From a virus, in IMG/VR virus record IMGVR_UViG_3300030101_003496, positions 1 through 30,568 of that record: a DNA stretch of 30,568 bases; one strand, written 5' to 3'. The translations under genes and the position numbers were made by a program. The notes below the pieces were generated by a model. The model saw nothing but the letters and a program-made list of their open reading frames with translations, was not told where the DNA came from and did not search any database. Positions 24,348 through 29,921 of the stretch are shown here, piece after piece. How positions within the stretch are numbered: position 1 is the stretch's first letter; the number at the start of each line of letters is the position of its first letter.

Positions 24348-24366
24348 TTATACACATTGTGCATAA
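24348..24366. promoter_or_regulatory. Two inverted perfect DnaA boxes
   Basis: TTATACACA (24348-24356) and TGTGCATAA (24358-24366) each match the DnaA box consensus TTATNCACA, on opposite strands, with one base between them, giving a near-palindrome TTATACACATTGTGCATAA. The site overlaps the -10 region of the minus-strand promoter, so a bound protein would affect transcription. Confidence 0.72.
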
Positions 24367-24384
24367 CTAATCTTAGCTTGTCAA
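24356..24384 (-). promoter_or_regulatory. Sigma-70-like promoter of the main minus-strand operon
   Basis: On the minus strand, TTGACA (24384-24379, perfect -35), a 17-base spacer and CACAAT (24361-24356, 4 of 6 to TATAAT). The start would be about 20 bases before the AAGTAAAGGAG of the membrane-peptide gene. A hairpin (24391-24407) and a terminator for the upstream gene lie just upstream. Confidence 0.5.
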
Positions 24385-24388
24385 TAAG

Positions 24389-24412
24389 GTCTTGGGCGTA
24401 GCCCAAGTCAAT
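24389..24412 (-). repeat. Palindromic boundary repeat, left copy
   Basis: CTTGGGC-GTA-GCCCAAG (24391-24407) with flanks. On the minus strand the 24 bases match 25839-25863 (+) except for one inserted G. The two copies bracket the GC-rich island. Confidence 0.75.
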
Positions 24413-24422
24413 TTATCCGAAC

Positions 24423-24458
24423 AAAAAAAGGGAAGCAGGGCGTTGGCCCCGCTTCCCT
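24423..24458 (-). terminator. Intrinsic terminator after the 143-residue gene
   Basis: On the minus strand AGGGAAGC (24458-24451) pairs with GCTTCCCT (24436-24429), with an inner GGGC/GCCC pairing (a single mismatch between) and loop CAAC, followed by 7 T. It starts 5 bases after the stop codon of the gene. This makes the upstream gene a separate transcription unit. Confidence 0.88.
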
Positions 24459-24463
24459 GAGTG

Positions 24464-24895
24464 TTAGTCGGACAACGTGTCCCGACATAGGATTGCACCA
24501 TCACGGTACCTTGCGGCTCCGCACATCTGCATCTCCATGCGCTCGTGCCACTGAGCCGCGCGTTCGCGCCGACTGTCGTAGACAGTCGTATTAGGCTCAT
24601 CGACTGACTCGCGCTGTAGCTTCTCGCGGATTGCAGTCTCCTCAAAGACTGCGTTATCCAGTCTTTCTTGAGACTCTGCAACCTTTGTTACCTGAAACTC
24701 ATAATCGCGGTCTGCGCGCCATACGAGGTTCTCAGCCATGCGCTCACGCGCATACTTGAGTTCATCGCACTGTGGATAACAAACGTCGATGAGGTTACGC
24801 ATAAACTCTGCACAGGCCTCCACCTCTGCTGAGAACTCAGCTTCGTTGATAGCCTTAGTTTCTTTAACTGCTTTAGTTGCTTGCTTCTTAGACAT
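24464..24895 (-). CDS. Unknown protein in GC-rich island
   Basis: This 143-residue, charged, mainly helical protein begins MSKKQATKAVKETKAINEAE, a Lys/Ala/Glu-rich start; the middle is rich in Glu and Arg (YARERMAENLVWRADRDYEF) and the end contains RRERAAQWHERMEMQMCGAARYRDG. Five cysteines are present without clear CxxC pairs. The base composition is unlike the neighbours (39 of 60 G or C in 24541-24600). It has AGTAAAGGAG before the ATG and a dedicated terminator, so it is its own operon, transcribed from the divergent control region. It contains a perfect DnaA box at 24771. I do not recognise the family. Confidence 0.72.
   Translation of the reverse strand: MSKKQATKAVKETKAINEAEFSAEVEACAEFMRNLIDVCYPQCDELKYARERMAENLVWRADRDYEFQVTKVAESQERLDNAVFEETAIREKLQRESVDEPNTTVYDSRRERAAQWHERMEMQMCGAARYRDGAILCRDTLSD
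24771..24779 (-). promoter_or_regulatory. Perfect DnaA box inside coding region
   Basis: TGTGGATAA, the reverse complement of the strong DnaA box TTATCCACA. It lies 405 bases from the inverted pair at 24348-24366. I found no other perfect TTATNCACA match in the window by eye. Confidence 0.65.
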
Positions 24896-24942
24896 GATAT
24901 AACTCCTTTACTTCTAAGATTGCTGTGTAGCTTCTTCTCGCT

Positions 24943-24981
24943 ACAATACCACCGGTATCACGCGTTTTCGGGCAGTCAAAG
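24943..24981 (-). promoter_or_regulatory. Left arm of divergent promoter/operator repeat
   Basis: Read on the minus strand, the 28 bases 24981-24954 (starting CTTTGACT, then CCCGAAAACG, ending GTGATACC) match 25127-25154 on the plus strand at 25 of 28 positions. GTATTGT follows 4 bases later (24949-24943). This arm points towards the 143-residue gene. The TTGACT to TATTGT distance (25 bases) is too long for a normal sigma-70 promoter, so an activator or operator role is possible. Confidence 0.6.
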
Positions 24982-25010
24982 CGAGCCGACCCCCTTGGGC
25001 GGCGAGTTCA

Positions 25011-25125
25011 GCAACTATTTGACAGCATCGCGGAGAGTATCAAGACACTCGCTCGGCGACATAGAGTGTCGCCTAGCCCTGGTAGTTTGGGCAGATGTGC
25101 CACACACACGATAACCAATAGTTGC
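25011..25125. repeat. Inner inverted repeat and stem-loops of the control region
   Basis: GCAACTATT (25011-25019) and AATAGTTGC (25117-25125) are exact inverted repeats that extend the outer 28-bp repeat. Between them are two overlapping stems: GGCGACA-TAGAG-TGTCGCC (25055-25073) and GACACTC (25044-25050) with GAGTGTC (25064-25070). The two stems share bases and exclude each other. The left half has about 29 extra bases between the inner and outer elements compared with the right half. Confidence 0.6.
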
Positions 25126-25126
25126 A

Positions 25127-25167
25127 CTTTGGCTTCCCGAAAACGTGTGATACCCTGCATGTATTGT
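25127..25167 (+). promoter_or_regulatory. Right arm of divergent promoter/operator repeat
   Basis: The plus-strand counterpart of 24981-24943: CTTTGGCT, CCCGAAAACG, GTGATACC, then GTATTGT 6 bases later (25161-25167). It points towards terS, about 300 bases downstream. The conservation of the element on both sides of a common centre suggests one regulator controls both directions. Confidence 0.6.
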
Positions 25168-25180
25168 GAGAGAGAGAATA

Positions 25181-25246
25181 GGGCTTTGCATGCCCCCACG
25201 CCCACAGCCCAAGGCGAGGACGTTTGGGGGCATAAGCAGAAAGCCC
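25181..25246 (+). promoter_or_regulatory. Long stem-loop in terS leader
   Basis: GGGCTTT (25181-25187) pairs with AAAGCCC (25240-25246), and ATGCCCCCA (25190-25198) pairs with TGGGGGCAT (25225-25233), 16 perfect pairs in two blocks around a 26-base loop. Confidence 0.6.
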
Positions 25247-25250
25247 GTAA

Positions 25251-25291
25251 GACGATATTGACCGCGCCGCCTTCGGCGCGCCAATAGCGTC
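25251..25291 (+). promoter_or_regulatory. Strong GC-rich stem-loop in terS leader
   Basis: CGCGCCG-CCTT-CGGCGCG (25263-25280) is extended outside by GACGATATTG (25251-25260) and CAATAGCGTC (25282-25291) with one mismatch, giving 16 pairs in a 41-base element. No T tract follows, so it is not a simple terminator. Confidence 0.65.
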
Positions 25292-25332
25292 ACGACCATA
25301 TCGTACCCGTACTCAGTACTTTGTTAGTGGCA

Positions 25333-25392
25333 ACCCGCCTGTACACGCCCCTCGACGGGGCGGGTATGGGCATTCTTGCAACACTAGAATGC
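25333..25392 (+). promoter_or_regulatory. Two further stem-loops in terS leader
   Basis: ACCCGCC (25333-25339) with GGCGGGT (25359-25365), alternatively CGCCCC with GGGGCG inside it; then GCATTCT (25370-25376) with AGAATGC (25386-25392). The first shares its arms with the hairpins at 22388 and 23754. Confidence 0.55.
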
Positions 25393-25463
25393 ATAATTGC
25401 AACTTGATTTTACTTGACGAACCCTCTTAAACTCCGGAGGTATGCACCAGCATACTGAGGATT

Positions 25464-25853
25464 ATGTGTTCGATGGATATCACAAATACAGAGCGTAAAC
25501 TAACCAAGAGGCAGACTGCACTAGTAGACTACCTCGTAGCAAATGGTGGGACTGTGAAGGATGCCGCGCATGCGGTGGGATATGCTGATGGTGAGAGTGG
25601 GAGAGTGAGTGCTAGCAAGGCTCTCGGGCAATCGCATGTGCAAGCGTATATGATGGATAAGATGAGACAAGAGATGGGTGTACGTGCTACGTTAGCCCTC
25701 TCGACAGTCACGAAGCTAGCTGGCACTGCGAAGAGCGAGTATGTTCAGCTGGAAGCTAGTAAGGATCTCCTAGATAGGGCAGGTTTCAAGGCTCCTGATA
25801 AACACATGCACCTACATGCTGGTGACATACGAGTAGAGATTGACTTGGGCTGA
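25464..25853 (+). CDS. terS: Terminase small subunit
   Basis: This 129-residue protein has the common TerS pattern: LTKRQTALVDYLVANGGTVKDAAHAVGYAD near the N-terminus (helix-turn-helix that binds the packaging site), then a central helical oligomerisation region and SEYVQLEASKDLLDRAGFKAPDK, which is a recurrent end motif of small terminase subunits. It selects phage DNA and stimulates TerL. The start is the ATG at 25464 behind TGAGGATT; a small stem (25440-25455) lies between this and an upstream GGAGG. The stop codon lies inside the right palindromic boundary repeat. Base content is higher in GC than in most genes (30 of 60 in 25501-25560). terL is 2.5 kb further downstream. Confidence 0.82.
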   Translation: MCSMDITNTERKLTKRQTALVDYLVANGGTVKDAAHAVGYADGESGRVSASKALGQSHVQAYMMDKMRQEMGVRATLALSTVTKLAGTAKSEYVQLEASKDLLDRAGFKAPDKHMHLHAGDIRVEIDLG

Positions 25854-25863
25854 CGCCCAAGAC
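25839..25863 (+). repeat. Palindromic boundary repeat, right copy
   Basis: ATTGACTTGGGCTGACGCCC and the following AAGAC. It contains the last codons and stop of terS and folds as CTTGGGC-TGAC-GCCCAAG-type stem. It is the inverted copy of 24389-24412 with one extra G. Confidence 0.75.
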
Positions 25864-26031
25864 AAGTCATTGCTAGGAATATCTGCCGCATAGCACCTAG
25901 TTCTGCTAGCAGGGGTAGGGGGAAAACTGCACACGCCAGTCCGATGTGGGGTCCATTACAAACATTATTTCTTCTCAAGGCTCGAAAAAAACGTATACTC
26001 AAAAAATATTTATTTTTAAAAAGGTTCGATC
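25854..26031 (+). promoter_or_regulatory. Gap after terS with AT-rich possible promoter
   Basis: These 178 bases hold no ORF. The first part holds small inverted repeats (CTAGG/CCTAG and the palindrome CTGCTAGCAG near 25902). The last 50 bases are very AT-rich, with TATACT at 25992-25997 as a possible -10 element; no good -35 is present at the expected distance. It may start transcription of the packaging and structural genes. Confidence 0.3.
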
Positions 26032-26589
26032 ATGTCGCCTGATGAGAAGTTTGAATCGAAGTTAGCGTCAGCCGCCTATAGGACTGTAGAGTTGGCTTTG
26101 GATACTGACGGGTTTCTTGACGAGACTAATGTGCCTATTGAGTTTCTGATGATTCTTAAGAAGGGGATTCAGGAAGCTGGGGATGTTGAGGCATTGGATC
26201 TTGGGCTGGTAGACTTTCCGCAGAATGAAGAAGTTCCTGAGTTTATTCCACAGTTGACTGCTGTGCGGACGAACAGTGGGGGCTACAATGTCTTTGATCC
26301 TGAAGGGGAGGTTACAGAGATTGCTTTTCATATACCTGCAAATTTTGAAAGGTATGGTGATTTGCTTGAGAGCCTTCCAGATGCAGACAATCCAAACATG
26401 ACATTGCCTACAGGCTTTGTAAGTAATGATAGGCTTGATTATCTAGAGGGTGCTACAGATCGTGCTATGGAAGCCAGGCCAGAGAAGATTGATCCTGATA
26501 CACTTACATTTACGCAGATGCTTGCCAGAGAACGCCAGACAGATAATGAGAAGTTTATGTGGCGTGGTCAGGAATATATAAATGGCTAG
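26032..26589 (+). CDS. Hypothetical acidic protein
   Basis: This 185-residue acidic protein shows no recognised motif. It starts MSPDEKFESKLASAAYRTVE and continues NVPIEFLMILKKGIQEAGD, apparently helical, then a Pro/Glu-rich middle and an end with FTQMLARERQTDNEKFMWRGQEY. The ribosome site is modest (AAAAAGG about 9 bases before ATG). It lies between the terminase subunits, where small accessory genes of unknown role are common. The next gene starts 8 bases before its end. Confidence 0.7.
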   Translation: MSPDEKFESKLASAAYRTVELALDTDGFLDETNVPIEFLMILKKGIQEAGDVEALDLGLVDFPQNEEVPEFIPQLTAVRTNSGGYNVFDPEGEVTEIAFHIPANFERYGDLLESLPDADNPNMTLPTGFVSNDRLDYLEGATDRAMEARPEKIDPDTLTFTQMLARERQTDNEKFMWRGQEYING

Positions 26590-26866
26590 AGATCCACGAT
26601 TGGTGAGAGCAGGGGTAAAGGGTTACAACAAACCAAAAAGAACACCTAACCATCCTACCAAGTCTCATATTGTGGTTGCCAAGGTTGGCGATAAAATTAA
26701 AACAATCCGATTTGGACAGCAGGGAGCTAAAACTGCTGGCAAACCCAAGCAGGGTGAAAGTGAGCGCATGAAAAAGAAACGCGCTAGCTTTAAAGCAAGA
26801 CACAGAAAAAACATTGCACGTGGCAAGATGTCTGCGGCATACTGGGCAAACCTAGTTAAGTGGTGA
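26582..26866 (+). CDS. Small basic protein of a family widespread in marine phages
   Basis: This 94-residue, strongly basic protein has ARDPRLVRAGVKGYNKPKRT near the start, then HPTKSHIVVAK and IKTIRFGQQGAKTAGK, ending RASFKARHRKNIARGKMSAA and YWANLVKW. I recall near-identical patterns (DPRLVRAGV.G.NKPKRTP.HP.KSHVV and RHAKNIAKGKMSAAYWA) from many marine phage genomes. Their function is not known to me; the positive charge suggests DNA or RNA binding, perhaps in the virion. It overlaps the preceding gene. Confidence 0.75.
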   Translation: MARDPRLVRAGVKGYNKPKRTPNHPTKSHIVVAKVGDKIKTIRFGQQGAKTAGKPKQGESERMKKKRASFKARHRKNIARGKMSAAYWANLVKW

Positions 26867-26872
26867 GTAGAT

Positions 26873-27481
26873 ATGGAACTTGATAGTCTTCAAAGTGAGC
26901 AAAGAAAGTTAGATAAACTAGAAGCTGACATGCGTGATAAAGACATGTCGCCAGGTCAAAGGCGAACATTAAGAGACCTTATTAAAGAACAAAGAAAAAT
27001 CACAAACAGAGCATACCGAGTTCAAGAAGATGAAATATTAAAAGGTGAATATGACCTTGATGATGGGCCAGATACTACAAAAGAAGATCGTGAAAAAAAG
27101 GTTAAGGCTCGTCGCGCTCGACAACGAGAAAATAGAAAAGTACGAAATGAAGGCAAAGCAATTCGTAATAAGGCTCTAAGAGAGATAGTTAAAAAAGCAG
27201 ACGATATTAAAAATTTGAATAGATCAGATATTAAGCAAGTTAGGTCACTTGCAAATCAGGCCGCGAGTGATTATCAAGCACCTAAAATAAAAGATCTTAT
27301 TAAAAATACTGCACAAAAAACGTCTGCATCTCGCAGTCTTTTAGGTGCTATTGCTAAAGGAGCAGGTTTATTTGGTGCAGGTGTTATGGTTGGAGAGTTG
27401 GTTCGTGTTCATAATCAAATTAAAAAGAATCCTACTGAACGATATGGATCAAAAACATTATTTGACATACTTACAAAATAA
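26873..27481 (+). CDS. Hypothetical coiled-coil protein with C-terminal hydrophobic segment
   Basis: In this 202-residue protein, residues 1-115 are highly charged helices (SEQRKLDKLEADMRDKDMSP and KKVKARRARQRENRKVRNEG). Residues about 157-177 are a glycine-rich hydrophobic stretch (LLGAIAKGAGLFGAGVMVGE), followed by a short basic end. This layout resembles ejection or membrane-interacting virion proteins but is not specific. No family recognised. Confidence 0.7.
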   Translation: MELDSLQSEQRKLDKLEADMRDKDMSPGQRRTLRDLIKEQRKITNRAYRVQEDEILKGEYDLDDGPDTTKEDREKKVKARRARQRENRKVRNEGKAIRNKALREIVKKADDIKNLNRSDIKQVRSLANQAASDYQAPKIKDLIKNTAQKTSASRSLLGAIAKGAGLFGAGVMVGELVRVHNQIKKNPTERYGSKTLFDILTK

Positions 27482-27492
27482 GGAGAGTTGCT

Positions 27493-27591
27493 ATGGCATA
27501 TGGCAAGTCAATGTTTCCCATGGGTAATAAAAAGAAAAAACAAATGAAATCTAAAAAACGCAAAAAACCTGCTGGTAGAGGAATGTACTAA
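27493..27591 (+). CDS. 32-residue very basic peptide
   Basis: It reads MAYGKSMFPMGNKKKKQMKS and ends KKRKKPAGRGMY; nearly half of the residues are Lys or Arg. It follows a strong AAGGAGAG site (8 bases before ATG), and its stop overlaps the next ATG (TAATG). Both neighbours are also basic. It may condense DNA or bind RNA; there is no direct evidence. Confidence 0.65.
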   Translation: MAYGKSMFPMGNKKKKQMKSKKRKKPAGRGMY

Positions 27592-27791
27592 TGGCAAGAG
27601 GTGTACCACATTTTACAAAAGATGGGTCTTTGTTTAAAGGCAAAATGCATAAGATGAAAGATGGTACTGTTCATACAGGAGCATCGCATACATCTAGCAG
27701 TAAAGAGTTATTTCATATTGGAGATCTGCCAAAACCAGTTAGAAGAAAAGCACTGGTAGCTATGCTGAAAGCACGGAAAGCTAGTGCATAA
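27591..27791 (+). CDS. Small basic protein, conserved in phages
   Basis: This 66-residue protein has GVPHFTKDGSLFKGKMHKM, then DGTVHTGASHTSSSKELFHI and a basic C-terminus. The H.TKDG..FKG..HKM..G..HTGA.HT..S..LFH pattern is one I recall from marine podoviruses and myoviruses, always without function. The start and the stop both overlap neighbours by one base. Confidence 0.7.
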   Translation: MARGVPHFTKDGSLFKGKMHKMKDGTVHTGASHTSSSKELFHIGDLPKPVRRKALVAMLKARKASA

Positions 27792-27958
27792 TGGCTGTAA
27801 ATGAGGCAGGTAACTATACCAAGCCGAAAATGCGAAAGAACTTATTTAATCGTATTAAGGCTGGTGGAAAAGGTGGCGCTCCTGGGCAGTGGTCAGCCAG
27901 AAAAGCCCAGATGCTTGCTCGTGAATATAAGAAACGTGGTGGTGGTTATACCAGTTGA
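27791..27958 (+). CDS. Small basic protein with KAGGKGGAPGQWSARKAQ motif
   Basis: This 55-residue protein has NEAGNYTKPKMRKNLFNRIK, then AGGKGGAPGQWSARKAQMLA and a REYKKRGGGY end. The GGKGG.PGQWSARKAQ...YK..GGGY pattern is shared by proteins of many marine phages and some large DNA viruses (I associate it with a DUF5872-type entry, from memory). Function unknown; it may bind nucleic acids. The ATG overlaps the preceding stop. Confidence 0.72.
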   Translation: MAVNEAGNYTKPKMRKNLFNRIKAGGKGGAPGQWSARKAQMLAREYKKRGGGYTS

Positions 27959-27971
27959 GAAGAAATAGGTT

Positions 27972-28229
27972 ATGGCACTCAAAAAGTCACAGAGAAGCCT
28001 ACTTTCATGGGGCAAGCAGAAGTGGAGAACAAAAAGCGGCAAGCCTTCTACTCAGGGGCCAGAAGCTACAGGTGAGCGTTATCTCCCTGAAAAAGCGATT
28101 AAAGCTCTATCGTCCCGTGAATACGCCGCCACTACTGCTACTAAACGCAGAGCGATTAGAAAAGGTAAACAATTTTCTAAACAACCGCGCAAAATTGCGC
28201 GAAAGACAGCGAGCTATAGAAAGACTTAA
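27972..28229 (+). CDS. Small basic protein, conserved in marine phages
   Basis: This 85-residue protein has MALKKSQRSLLSWGKQKWRT, then ERYLPEKAIKALSSREYAAT, RKGKQFSKQPRKIARKTASY and RKT. The L..SQ.SL..W.KQ.W...SGK and KGKQ...QPKKIARK..RY patterns recur in marine phages and some large DNA viruses. It is preceded by a weak AATAGG site. Its stop overlaps the next ATG by one base. Confidence 0.72.
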   Translation: MALKKSQRSLLSWGKQKWRTKSGKPSTQGPEATGERYLPEKAIKALSSREYAATTATKRRAIRKGKQFSKQPRKIARKTASYRKT

Positions 28230-28420
28230 TGTTTCTGCACACAATAAACGAAGAAGAAAGACGCATTCTTAGAACGATTGTAAAGAAGGTGCATCTTAAA
28301 CATCATCCAGAGCAGTTCTGTACTGATTATGAAGCAGATAAACTCATATCCATTATTGCACCCGAAGTGGTTGAAAGGCTGATGAAAGTTGGCAAGGATA
28401 TGAACGTTGACAACATTTAA
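28229..28420 (+). CDS. Hypothetical protein directly before TerL
   Basis: This 63-residue helical protein has EERRILRTIVKKVHLKHHPE, then CTDYEADKLISIIAPEVVER and a short end. The TD.EADK.I...APE...R pattern resembles short proteins placed directly upstream of terL in other podoviruses. The two genes overlap by 14 bases, so the protein may couple translation or act with terminase. No biochemical role known. Confidence 0.68.
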   Translation: MFLHTINEEERRILRTIVKKVHLKHHPEQFCTDYEADKLISIIAPEVVERLMKVGKDMNVDNI

Positions 28421-29921
28421 ATACAAACCTGATGGGGAAGTACTTAAATCCTTTATGAAGGATAATACTTTCTTTCGTGGGATTCGTGGCCCCGTTGGTT
28501 CTGGTAAATCTGTTGGATGTTGTGTTGAGGTATTCCGCAGGGCATTAGCACAAGAAAAGAATGAGCAAGGTATACGCAAGTCTCGCTGGGCAATCATAAG
28601 AAACACAAACCCACAGCTTAGAACTACTACTATCAAGACTTGGTTGGATTGGTTTCCTGAAGAAACATGGGGCAGATTCCAATGGTCTGTGCCATACACT
28701 CACCATATTCAACAGGGTGATATTGATCTCGAAGTAATATTCCTGGCTCTTGATAGGCCTGAAGATGTGAAGAAACTATTGTCTTTGGAACTTACTGGTG
28801 TGTGGGTCAATGAAGCACGAGAAATACCAAAGTCTATCATTGATGCATGCACTATGAGGGTCGGACGTTATCCATCTATGAGGGAAGGCGGCCCAACTTG
28901 GTCAGGAGTAATTGCAGATACTAACGCGCCAGAGGAGGATCATTGGTGGCCAATAATGTCGGCAGAGGTTCCAATACCAGATCACATACCAATGGAAGAA
29001 GCAAAAATGCTGGTGGCTCCCGACAATTGGCGGTTCTTCACACAACCAGCAGGAATGTCAGAAGTAAAAGACGAGGATGGGTCAATACAAGATTATCAGC
29101 CAAACGTGAATGCAGAAAATCAAAATAACTTGTTGGGGAGTTACTACTCGAACTTGATCAAAGGCAAGACGAAAAGCTGGATAGATGTATATGTGATGAA
29201 TCGCCTTGGAACTATTAATGAAGGGAAGCCTGTATATCAAATGTGGGTAAGCGACACACATGTATCGAAAGAAGAAATACCAGTAGCCGCAGGGTTGCCA
29301 ATATACATTGGCCTGGATTTTGGGCTAACACCAGCCGCAGTTTTTGGGCAATGTGTTAGAGGCCGTTGGCTTATTTTGCAAGAGATCGTAGCCTTTGACA
29401 TGGGTATTGTCAGATTTGCGGAGTTGTTACGTCAGGAAATAGCAACAAGATACTCAGACTGTGAGGTTACAATTATTGGTGATCCAGCAGGTGATTTTCG
29501 CGCACAGACAGATGAAAGCACACCATTTATGGTTTTACGTGGTGCAGGTTTGATTGCTAGACCTGCAAGCAGTAATGATGTGTCACTTAGAGTAGAAGCT
29601 GTAGCTGGAACATTGAATAGAATGGTTGAAGGGCAATCAGGTATATTGGTTGATTATCGTTGCAAAGAACTGATTAAAGGATTTGAAGGTGGTTACGGCT
29701 ACAAAAGAATGCAGGTATCAGGTGAGCGATATGATGACAAACCCGATAAAAATAGATTTTCCCATATACATGATGCATTACAATATTTAATGTTAGGTGG
29801 TGGTGAAGGACGAAAGGTTCTGAATAATCAGAAACAAGCCGAAGCGTTTACTATCAAAAGGGACTTTGATATATTTACCAGGCAACCCAAACGTCAAGCA
29901 CCAAGATTGTGGAGTAGATAA
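28407..29921 (+). CDS. terL: Terminase large subunit, TTG start
   Basis: In this 504-residue protein the N-terminal ATPase has Walker A GPVGSGKS (28-35) and a Walker B region LTGVWVNEARE (about 129-139). The C-terminal RNase H-like nuclease has Asp304 in YIGLDFGLTP, Asp359 in IIGDPAGDF and Asp456 in HIHDALQYL. It cuts concatemers and pumps DNA into the procapsid. The frame is closed upstream by TGA two codons before TTG 28407, and TTG has AAGGA 9 bases upstream. The next ATG (codon 17) would remove FKYKPDGEVLKSF, which is part of the conserved opening in this family, so TTG is preferred. Confidence 0.92.
   Translation: MTTFKYKPDGEVLKSFMKDNTFFRGIRGPVGSGKSVGCCVEVFRRALAQEKNEQGIRKSRWAIIRNTNPQLRTTTIKTWLDWFPEETWGRFQWSVPYTHHIQQGDIDLEVIFLALDRPEDVKKLLSLELTGVWVNEAREIPKSIIDACTMRVGRYPSMREGGPTWSGVIADTNAPEEDHWWPIMSAEVPIPDHIPMEEAKMLVAPDNWRFFTQPAGMSEVKDEDGSIQDYQPNVNAENQNNLLGSYYSNLIKGKTKSWIDVYVMNRLGTINEGKPVYQMWVSDTHVSKEEIPVAAGLPIYIGLDFGLTPAAVFGQCVRGRWLILQEIVAFDMGIVRFAELLRQEIATRYSDCEVTIIGDPAGDFRAQTDESTPFMVLRGAGLIARPASSNDVSLRVEAVAGTLNRMVEGQSGILVDYRCKELIKGFEGGYGYKRMQVSGERYDDKPDKNRFSHIHDALQYLMLGGGEGRKVLNNQKQAEAFTIKRDFDIFTRQPKRQAPRLWSR

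Larger units (their letters stand above)
24896..25463. other. Gene-free divergent control region, GC-rich, many inverted repeats
   Basis: These 568 bases separate the minus-strand 143-residue gene from terS on the plus strand. There is no convincing ORF; the short frames have no ribosome site and run through hairpins. It contains a 28-bp imperfect inverted repeat with companion elements (24943-25167), a hairpin cluster (25044-25073) and, in the terS leader, at least four further stem-loops (25181-25455). The base content is high in G and C (35 of 60 in 25021-25080). It is a candidate for a promoter/operator switch, an origin or a packaging site. Confidence 0.7.

Noticed and set aside
25442-25498. 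18-codon open frame behind GGAGG just before terS
   Set aside because: The Shine-Dalgarno is only one base from the ATG, the peptide has no features, and it runs through the terS start in another frame.
28226-28699. 157-residue open frame on the minus strand over the TerL start
   Set aside because: It is antisense to the conserved Walker A region of TerL and has no ribosome site; it is a shadow.
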